Notes under the pieces: model-generated | What the model was told of the DNA's origin: nothing | Databases searched by the model: none | The model's input: the letters and a program-made list of their open reading frames with translations, nothing else | Assembly (NCBI GenBank): GCA_021234155.1 | Contig: JAJEKV010000141.1 | Location: forward strand, 874,039 to 938,038 | Direction of reading: 5' to 3' | Source of the DNA: Isoetes taiwanensis | Taxonomy: Eukaryota; Streptophyta; Lycopodiopsida; Isoetales; Isoetaceae | Length of the DNA: 64,000 bases | Position numbers and translations under genes: made by a program | Shown: piece after piece, positions 56,341 to 64,000 of the stretch | Numbering within the stretch: position 1 is the stretch's first letter | Layout: each line of letters opens with the position of its first letter

Positions 56341-57687
56341 AAGAATTGTTGACATTTATTCATAAACCTAAGGTGAAGTATTTTAGGTTGTTTTGCCTCA
56401 CGATGTTGCAATGCAAAAACACTATTCCTTTGATTTTAGGGGCTTTTTTTTCAACGATCCAATGCAAAAAAGGGGCACTATTCATTTGGGCATTGACCCA
56501 AACACTGTTCACGACCTGACCAGATTCACAATGCTAATTTAGGTTCGATTACTTCCGTCTTGGACAGGTCAGTCTTCAGCGATATGAATCGATCAGACTA
56601 CTCCAAGAGGCTGCTTCACCATTGCATGATAAACCATATCATTATAAACTCTGCAATGCTTATTAAAGAACAATTTCCACTGCATACAAAATTTGTGCAG
56701 AGTCTGCATGTCCAAATACCAAACACATCCAAATAGACCAAATACATTCTGAACATTCTACAGGTTCAAACATTGTTCAGAGTCTGCATACTCCAAATAC
56801 CAAATACATTATGAATGTTCTTTAGGTTTTGAAAATCTGTTGCAGTCTACGAAACTAACATAACACTACAGAACATGCGTGATAAATCAACATTGGTTTG
56901 ATACGTAAAGCTGTTTGATCAATGAACTCGCTAGTTGTTGATTCCATGTCTTAACAAAATAAAATGAACTAGAATTAGTACTTCTAAAATATTCTATTGA
57001 TCAATTGGTTGCAGAGCATGGAAGCAGCTCTAGCTTCAAATGTCTCAAACATTGCACGGGATCTCTTAGCATTTTTGTGCTTACTTTGAATCTTCTACTT
57101 CAAAAGATGCATACGATGAGATTAATTTATGAACTCCGGCAAATTTGGTATGAGAAGCAAACTCAAGGTTAATAAAAAAGAGGACCTGAATGAAACCAAG
57201 ATCCATGATTGTTAGTGTGTATTGCCAATACGCTACAAATATGCTTTCCTGTCATCCAGTTCAGGAAGTGGTGTTATGCAAGTGTCCATCTCCCTATACC
57301 TGAAACAAAAAAAGACACAGAATTGATACAAAAATGCTGAAAAATATGTCAGCAGAATAAGCAGTTTGTTTCATAACTGTACCATGGATTATGAGGTTCT
57401 TGGCCTTGGCAAATGTGAGGCTTATACTTCGCCATTACATTGTTTTGGTACCCATGAATCATGCCACAGTTTTGGTCTGACCCAGTGCTAGCATTTCAGT
57501 TGTGAGAACTAGACAGTCGTAAATTGTGCAGAAACTACATGCCATGCTTTTGGTGAGTTTGGAAAGAATAGGGGTAACCCTTCAACGAGCTCTAACTTTT
57601 CTGGAAGGTCAATACCATCACGAATGGTTTCTTATGTACCTTAGGGTATGTCTTTCAGTTATTTGAACCGAAGTATAACATAGATTA
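56341..57687. other. No gene recognised
   Basis: Unique-looking sequence with a small duplication (cattctgaacattcta / ttgttcagagtctgcat) at 56690-56800. Confidence 0.4.
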
Positions 57688-59596
57688 CTAGTAATGGTGC
57701 CCAGCGTTGCTGGGCATAAGTTGAAAGCCTGTAAATGCTTTGGGATGCAGTGAGAAAAGCCCTATCCCTTTCCCTTTCCCTTTTGCTCTATCCCGCATTT
57801 CATTTTTTCTTATTTTCTCTACGTTTTTTTTTTCTTTTCCTTTTTTTTCTCGTCTTTCTCACATGTTTCCTTGTTTTCCCATCCCTTTCCTTCCCCCTTC
57901 CCTATTCCCGATAACCTTTTTCCCTTCCCTTTTGCTCCTTTCTCCACCTTTTCCCTCTTCTCTTTTTTCTTTGCCCTTTTCCCTTCCCCTTTCTCTTTTT
58001 CTATGCCCTCTCTTTTCCCCACCCTTTTTCCATGTCTTCCCTTTTTCTCAACCTTTTACTCTTTCGCCCTTTTCCATGCCTATTTTCCCTTCTCTTTTCC
58101 TCCTTTTCCCACTCTTTTCCTCCTTTTTTTTTTTTGTGTGCCCTTTTCCTTCCATTTTTTCTTTTCTCCCTCCTCCGTTCCATGCCCTTTTTACCTTCCC
58201 TTTTTCCATCTCCTCACCCTTTCCCTCTTTCCCTTTTCCATGTTCCCTTTTTCTCTCTTCCCTTTTCCATTTTCCTCATTTCCTTTTTCCAGGTGCCTCT
58301 CTCTCTTTCCCCCTTTTCCATTCTTTTTTTTCTTTTCTATTTCCCTTTTCCCATGCCCTTTTTCCCACCCTTTTCTTCTTTCTATTTTTCCCGTGCTTCC
58401 TTTTCCTCCTTTTCCCACCCTTTCCCTCTTCCCGTGCAATTAACCCTTCTTTCAACCCTTCCTTTTTCTTTTCTCTTTTCCTTTCCCCATGTCGTTTTTC
58501 CCTTTCCCTCCCCTCCATCACTCCCCTGCTTCCCTTTCCCATTTTTCCCGTTTCCTTTTCTTGATGGAATTTTTTCTTTCCGTTTTCCTCCTTTGCCGAT
58601 CATTTTCCTGTGCACTTTTTCCCTTCCTTTCCTTTTCCTTTTCCCTTTTTCCATGCCTTTTGCACATTTGTTTTATTCTCTTATTTCCTATACCCATTTT
58701 CCTCTTTTCCCCACCCTTTCTCTCTTGCCCCCTTTTTTTTTTTTTTCCCTTTTTTCTTTTTTTCCTTTCTTCACCATTTTCCTCTTCCCTTTTCTCTCAT
58801 GCCCTTCCCCCCTTCCCTTTTCTCGTTTCCCTCTTTCTTTTTCCTTGTGACCTTTACCTAGGTTCCCTTTCCCCCTTTTCCCTTTCCTTTTTCTTTCTTC
58901 TCAGTTTCCCTTTTTCTATGCCCCTTTTCTTTTCCCCTCTCCCCATCTTTTTCTTGTTCCCCTTGTCCCTTCCCTTTTCCCCATTTTTTCAATCTTTCAC
59001 TCTTCCCCTTTTCTTGATGCATTTTTTCCCTTCCCTTTCCCTCTATTTTTTTTCCCCTTTCCTATGCCATTTGTCCCTTCCTTTTTCCTCTTTCCTCAAC
59101 GCTTCTCTTTTTTCCCCTTTTCCCATGCTCCTTCCTTTTCCCATGCTTTTTTTCTCCTCCCCTTTTTTATGCTTTTTTTCTCCTTAATTTTCTTCTTTTT
59201 TCAACCTTTTCCTCTTTCCTTTTTTTTCATGCCCTTTCCATTTACCTTTTCCACTTTATCTCTTCCTCCTTCCCTCGTGCCCTTTTCCCAGGTTCCCTTT
59301 CCCTTTTTCGTTTTCCATGCCTTTTTCTCCTCTTATCCCCACCCTTTTCCCTTTTCCTTTTACCCTTTTCCCTTTTCCCCATGCCTTTTTGCCCTTCACA
59401 TTCTCTCTTTCCACTTCCCTTTTCCTTTTCCCCCTTTTCATTTACCCTTTCCCCTTAAGAGATCGAAGCATGACCAATCACAGTGTTGGTAAGTCGTGCA
59501 ATAAATCTAGGCCTTCGGATGCATCCAGATGATCTCGGCCATTCAAATTAGGGCTCGATGCACTATAGACTTACAGTATAACATTATAATATAAGA
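57688..59596 (-). mobile_element. Non-autonomous Helitron, about 1.9 kb
   Basis: On the minus strand the sequence starts A|TCTTATATTATAATG (TC at 59596-59595) and ends with an 8-bp hairpin TGCCCAGC-aac-GCTGGGCA (57716-57698), then six bases, then CTAG|T at 57691-57688. TC start, hairpin, CTRR end and insertion between A and T are the Helitron signature. It contains no Rep/helicase. Nearly all of its interior is the polypyrimidine tract. Confidence 0.72.
57760..59455 (+). repeat. 1.7-kb polypyrimidine tract
   Basis: More than nine-tenths C and T on the plus strand, built from runs like cccttttccctttttcc with occasional catgcc interruptions (ttttccatgcccttttcc recurs). Long ORFs in all frames are artefacts of absent stop codons. 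Confidence 0.97.
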
Positions 59597-59673
59597 TTTC
59601 AAGTTAATGGCGATTCTGATGGTTCTTGCAGAGATTTGCACTAACTCTTCCACTAGTAACTTTTTGCATTCTT

Positions 59674-60243
59674 CTATATCCATATATCAAGGTGAAGCCT
59701 TCTCCACTATAACTCATTCCGCGTGCTAGTGCTAGATCTTCTGGTTCATTTCCAAAGTGAACAAATAATTTATCATTGATTGTTAAATTACCCTTCTCCA
59801 TGTCACAGTTAATTATAGCATATGAGAACCCTGTTCTAGTAAGCTGGGATAGAGCTGACGATCCCAAGCACTGAACAGAGAATTTATAAGATACAAACGT
59901 TTTCCTTCAAGGCTCAGCTGCATCATCTGTGGTCCACCTCTCAACTTCTTTCCCTGAAAGCATCCAAACTACCATACTTACTTCCTGTCTCAAACCTTAC
60001 CAAAACTATTAAAGTTAAAATTCAATTTTACATTGCCAGAGTTCTCCATATTGGGTTTCTCTACTACAACATCACTTCCTTCCATGACAAGGCCTCCCAG
60101 CCAAAGTTGTCCTGTCAGACATGGATGTGCAGGATCTTCAATGTTATATTGCCTAATGTCTCCAGGGAGCCAATTTAGAAAATAGAGAAAGCGATCGTCC
60201 AAAGATATAAGGATGTCCGTAATAAGTGTCGGCATTTGTGGTG
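59674..60243 (-). pseudogene. Selenium-binding protein (SBP56 / methanethiol oxidase family), C-terminal part
   Basis: 60235-60000 reads [20 protein letters not shown] then [20 protein letters not shown] and [11 protein letters not shown]. 59953 onward reads [20 protein letters not shown] and [20 protein letters not shown], then EKGNLTINDKLFVHFGNEPE and ALARGMSYSGEG, with a DIWI-stop ending near 59674. This order is that of plant SBP1 proteins (beta-propeller, cytosolic, copper-dependent methanethiol oxidation in relatives). Between the two blocks is a 47-bp GTAAG...TTTCAG gap, short for a plant intron. There is a stop/frameshift after GSHML and another before DIWI, so it is probably a pseudogene. 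The N-terminal half is not seen. A Helitron lies 77 bp past the stop. Confidence 0.82.
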
Positions 60244-61200
60244 AAATCCAGTTTTGGACCTTCTGTTTTGGACCCAGAACTTAACAGCAGCTGCAATTGC
60301 ATGTGTGATTGAACATAACTCTCGTTATGCTAATCTTTCCAGACTTCAATCACTAAGCATGAAATCACATGTGGAAGATAGAACCCAAAAGCAACCATTG
60401 GTATTGTAGCTAGACGGAGCCACCATTTGAAACCCTATATGCCATCCACAACATTAGGCCCCAGAGCAAAAAATTATATACCCATCAAATTTAAAACAAA
60501 AGCATAACATCCAATAGAACCTACGTCCATCATATTTGCCATTGAACAACATATGAGCTTGGAAGGGTCTAAAGTCCTTTTAACTGCACTTAAATCTATG
60601 CATCAAGAATGGTGAAGAACTGATGGGACAAATGAATTGTCAAGATCTGTTTGCTATAGACAAATGGTCGGTTTACGCAAGTTCATCATGCATAAGTTAC
60701 CTTTGTCATGTTTGTTCCGCCATTGTATTTGCTATGTCCTTTGGAAGTTAGTGTACAATGGGTAACAAAAGTTAGTTGGCAATGCCGCAGCCAGATTAAG
60801 GCGTAACTTGACTTTAAAAGTTCATCTACTAAAATGTTCTTGCCTCCTCTATTATCTTAAGTGTCTTTGAAAAATAATAACAATAAATGTTAGAACCTGC
60901 AAGTAAACCTGAACTCGCCTGAACTTTGTAGCTGCTGCCTGTGCCCACAAACAAATCCCATTTCCTGCCCGAGGGTCTCGCTCTCAAGCATCAGTATGCA
61001 GATGTTCCCATAGTACTCTAGGAATAACAATTAACAACAGAATGCATGTTGTGGTGTAGTAAGATGAATTTTTGTTCGATAAGAATAAGAGGAGTAAATT
61101 CATATAACTCAATGGCATGCACTTCACTGATTATAGTTGATATGTTATGGCTTCTGGGAGGCTAGAATTTATCCATCTATAGTAGAACAGTCCTAAATAG
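60244..61200. other. No gene recognised
   Basis: May contain introns of the selenium-binding-protein relic; no exon homology seen. Confidence 0.4.
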
Positions 61201-61206
61201 ATGCTA

Positions 61207-61480
61207 TTAAAATCTTAGAAGGATGGCAAGGATGTGAGTAGAATCTAAAGTGGCTTCTATGCATATCAAACGCAACATACTCAATGTAATATTTCCACTT
61301 TCACAAAGAGAACCTAAGATCCCATAGCCAACCTCTATACACAAGTCAAAATGCATCATGGCTTTGGAATAGTCTTTCAATTTTCCAGCCAGCTCAATAA
61401 GTGTGCTATAAACTACCAAATCAGGCTGAACATCCCGTTCTTCCATTTGATGGAACCATGACATAGCAACCAAAGCAAAG
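61207..61480 (-). pseudogene. PPR protein fragment
   Basis: Contains WFHQMEERDVQPDLVVYSTL then IELAGKLKDYSKAMMHFDL, one and a half P-type PPR units, then SLCESGNITLSMLRLICIEA. The frame upstream dissolves into a repetitive caaagcaaagcaa stretch (61460-61570), so this is a small relic. P-type PPR proteins act on organellar RNA. Confidence 0.7.
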
Positions 61481-61692
61481 CAAAGCCAATCAAGGCAAGG
61501 CAAGGCACAACACAGCGAAATCAAAGCAAGGGGAGGCATAAACCAAAGCAAAGCAAGACAGACCAATGCGTGGATAGATGAGTATAGAATAGATGGGCCG
61601 TGGATCCGGTACCAACCAATGCGTCTGCCCTCCGGACCACCTGGAGCCTGCGCCAAGGAAGATGGGTCTTTGCGAGAACCACGAACTTCTGA

Positions 61693-61821
61693 GGAAGATG
61701 AGAGCAAGCATAAAACAAAGGGAGCTCCATGCTTTTAGAAATCAAGACTATATAATCCGGTGCTACAAGAAGATGGGCAAGCACAAAACAAAGTTACCTC
61801 CAAGCTATTGGAAATCAAAAC
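61693..61821. repeat. Tandem duplication of about 76 bp
   Basis: gaagatgagagcaagcataa...cttttagaaatcaagac recurs, diverged, at 61769-61821 (gaagatgggcaagcacaa...ctattggaaatcaaaac). Confidence 0.7.
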
Positions 61822-61913
61822 CGTTTGCCCGTGAGCAAAGAGATTATGCTTGAAAATCCCATATGGCCTGGCTGCCGGGATTGAAATTGCTGATGCTAAG
61901 CCGCTGCTCGTGC

Positions 61914-61960
61914 CATAAACCCACATCAACAAGGGCTTGCCCCCTAGGGGCAACCCAAAA
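61914..61960. repeat. Dispersed short repeat with CCCCTAGGGG core (copy 2)
   Basis: Near-identical to 1834-1877: cccacatcaacaagggcttg followed by ccccctaggggcaaccc and aaaaag. Confidence 0.8.
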
Positions 61961-64000
61961 AGAGATTTCAAGTATTTTGAGATCAATCCATTTACTAAGT
62001 ACTTGCAGCATTGGAGGCCCGTACATGCTAATTTCTTCCTCGTCAATCCTCGCCATTGCTTGTTTCTCTTTGGAATTTAGTCAACTTATTTTTTCAATGG
62101 AGGATTCTGTATACTAAGCACAAAGACCTAAGGTATATATTTTGTTCTTACAAAACATGCCATACCATTTCTTTACTAACTGTATCTTCAAGGAAAATAA
62201 GGTCCAAGGTCATTCCAGAGGGTGAAGCAAGCATCACTTTATCCATCAAATTAAAGATTTGCCAGTCAAGATGCCAGGGGATTGGATCTTGTTGAATCAC
62301 GATATAGGGGCCCGGATCTTGTCGATAATGGGTTGGCCTTAGGTGGTCATAGGTTGAGTGCTACGGAATGGGAAGTGGGAAGTCGGGTTAGCGAGTTCAC
62401 TAAATGACCAATTTTGAGATGGCCTCCATTGCCAAGAGGTGGAAGACTTGGCTACTTGTTGTACCAGTTTGGTGTGATGATCTGGTTGTTCTCAATGTTC
62501 TCAATGAACTAGTCTTAGCTTCTTAGTTTACGTAATTGTTAATAAAATCTATTATCACCCAAAACAAGCGAGGGATGTTGTCAAAATCTTATTAAATGCT
62601 CCTATTCAACTTACGGATAATAAAACCACGAGCCTGTCCGGTTCTCTAAGTGGGGACGGCTAACATTCTTCTTGACTATGCTTTTCGTCACTAGATGGGG
62701 AGTCGATGAAGATATCGACAAAGTCATTTTATTTATTGAGGGTAGCATCAACTCCTAATTGAAAATACATTCCACCTAAAATTATGACTTTGTTCATCAG
62801 GACTGAAGGATGCTTCCAATGTGACACCTTCCGAATTAATTCGTGGTAAAATCATGCGGTTTGAAAACAAGAGCATAACTTATTGCCGGACATGCGAGAA
62901 CTTGTAACCAAATTCAAACAAAGCGATTACACACGAAATATCACAAGCGCTTGGTAATTGGTAGCGAATAAGGGGCAACTTCATTAACCTTACGGTTAAA
63001 TTTAAAAAGAAATGTCCCAAAGCAATCTGCAAAAATCAAAATCCCCATGGCTAATGTATATGTTAACACAACTTAAAAAACAATTTTTAAATTTGACATC
63101 CGGATAATTAATATCCATTGATCTATCTGATTCCAAATGTCTAAATTAAAGTGGGCATGCAAAAAATCACCAAATTGTTCTTTGTAAAACAAAACGGATG
63201 CCTTTTAATCAACCATCGTTTCGAGATTTATGCTAGAACTTTGAATTGCTCAACCATCCTTCGAGATTTATGCTAGAACTTTGAATTGCCCGAATAACGT
63301 ATATTTTATTCATTTAATAGGCTTAAGTCCTCATTGGTTATGAAACCTATGAATTGGATGCCACTTCCATGGCCAGCATTCAACATACCTGTCATGGTAG
63401 CCCTGGGCATCACATCATCTGCCTTTCTATCTATCCATTTATCATTTTTTGAATCGTGAGCTGGGGTTGTTCATGTCCATTTGCAAGCATTGGATTGGAC
63501 ATTTGGACAGTCACCCTAAGGACTAGCTCTCTCGGTATAGGCTCATAGAAAAACAAAGCTTGACTAGCCTAAGATCTTTAGATATTACATTGATTGTAGA
63601 TTTTCAGTTTGACAAACATATACAAATCCTATACTTTTCTATGTCAGAGGGTACAATTCATACTATAACTAGTCCAGCTATATATAACAATTCCAAATTA
63701 TACAAGCATGTTCCCGTATTGTAGTCAACTATCGTTACCCAGATTGGATAACAAAGCCTACCTTTTTGCCAACATATGCATCGATCACATGACTATTTGT
63801 AAAGTAACACGAGTTTTCCATTGTTGCCGAATCTCATTCTTGATATTTCTATAGTATCACCCCCTACAAGAAATGTGTCAAATGGCCCCTATCGAAATGG
63901 AAGAATTCTATGAGTATTAATGCTTCAATTATTGTTGATGTGCTTAAATGCTCTTATATATGCCTTTTCAAAAGATCGCGCATCAAATAATTTAGTAGCT
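61961..64000. other. No gene recognised; one 41-bp tandem duplication
   Basis: At about 63208-63290 the phrase tcgagatttatgctagaact followed by ttgaattgc occurs twice in tandem. The rest has short open frames only. Confidence 0.45.

Noticed and set aside
57740-59492. ORFs of up to 274 aa rich in Phe/Pro/Ser
   Set aside because: They lie in the polypyrimidine tract, are open in several frames at once, and are pure low-complexity translation.
1-64000. tRNA, rRNA and CRISPR features
   Set aside because: No cloverleaf, rRNA-like sequence or regularly spaced direct repeats with unique spacers were found.

Overview
This window is nuclear DNA of a land plant: plant-type gene families (PPR proteins, GH9 endoglucanase, plant nucleolin, glycine-rich wall protein, PDI, selenium-binding protein), GT-AG introns, telo-box/site II promoter motifs, and LTR, LINE, Helitron, CACTA and TIR transposons. 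The low gene density and heavy burden of decayed PPR and transposon sequence suggest a large genome; a fern such as Ceratopteris is my guess, not something the sequence proves.

Only two genes look intact. A 13-exon nucleolin gene (minus strand, 46586-44356, 390 aa deduced) has an acidic N-terminus, two RRMs and a C-terminal GAR domain. A 111-aa secreted glycine/histidine/tyrosine-rich protein lies at 26033-25698 (minus). Almost everything else that codes is broken.

Layout. 1-1.6 kb: PPR pseudogene. 1.8-6.3 kb: two minus-strand GH9 endoglucanase pseudogenes; the left one is a 5'-truncated copy of the right one. 6.35-10.9 kb: a Copia element with two identical 198-bp LTRs but a gutted interior, inserted just upstream of the right GH9 copy. 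11-12 kb: tandem repeats and a PDI exon fragment. 12.2-20.1 kb: a 7.9-kb TIR transposon (element 1). 20.3-25.5 kb: a CACTA terminus and repeat families. 26.7-29.4 kb: two LINE fragments. 31.3-36.8 kb: a transposase-like gene split by a 3.74-kb TIR element with an exact 8-bp target duplication. 37-43.7 kb: duplicated repeats, foldbacks and small TIR elements. 44.4-46.7 kb: nucleolin. 48.8-55.5 kb: a second transposon (element 2) of the same kind as element 1. 57.7-59.6 kb: a Helitron almost filled by a 1.7-kb polypyrimidine tract, just 3' of a selenium-binding-protein pseudogene (59.7-60.2 kb). 61.2-61.5 kb: PPR fragment. The remainder is unrecognised non-coding sequence.

The most interesting system is the pair of elements 1 and 2. 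Each starts with GGGTGC, has terminal inverted repeats and a 4-bp target duplication, and carries convergent genes. The plus-strand gene encodes a putative DDE-type enzyme with motifs DFA-(E)NY, WSDGCSSQ and HGK-(G)-EHDGA. The minus-strand gene encodes a RING-like zinc finger followed by a basic tail. Element 1 also carries an FCP1-like phosphatase relic and an acidic protein. I cannot place them in a named DNA-transposon superfamily from memory.
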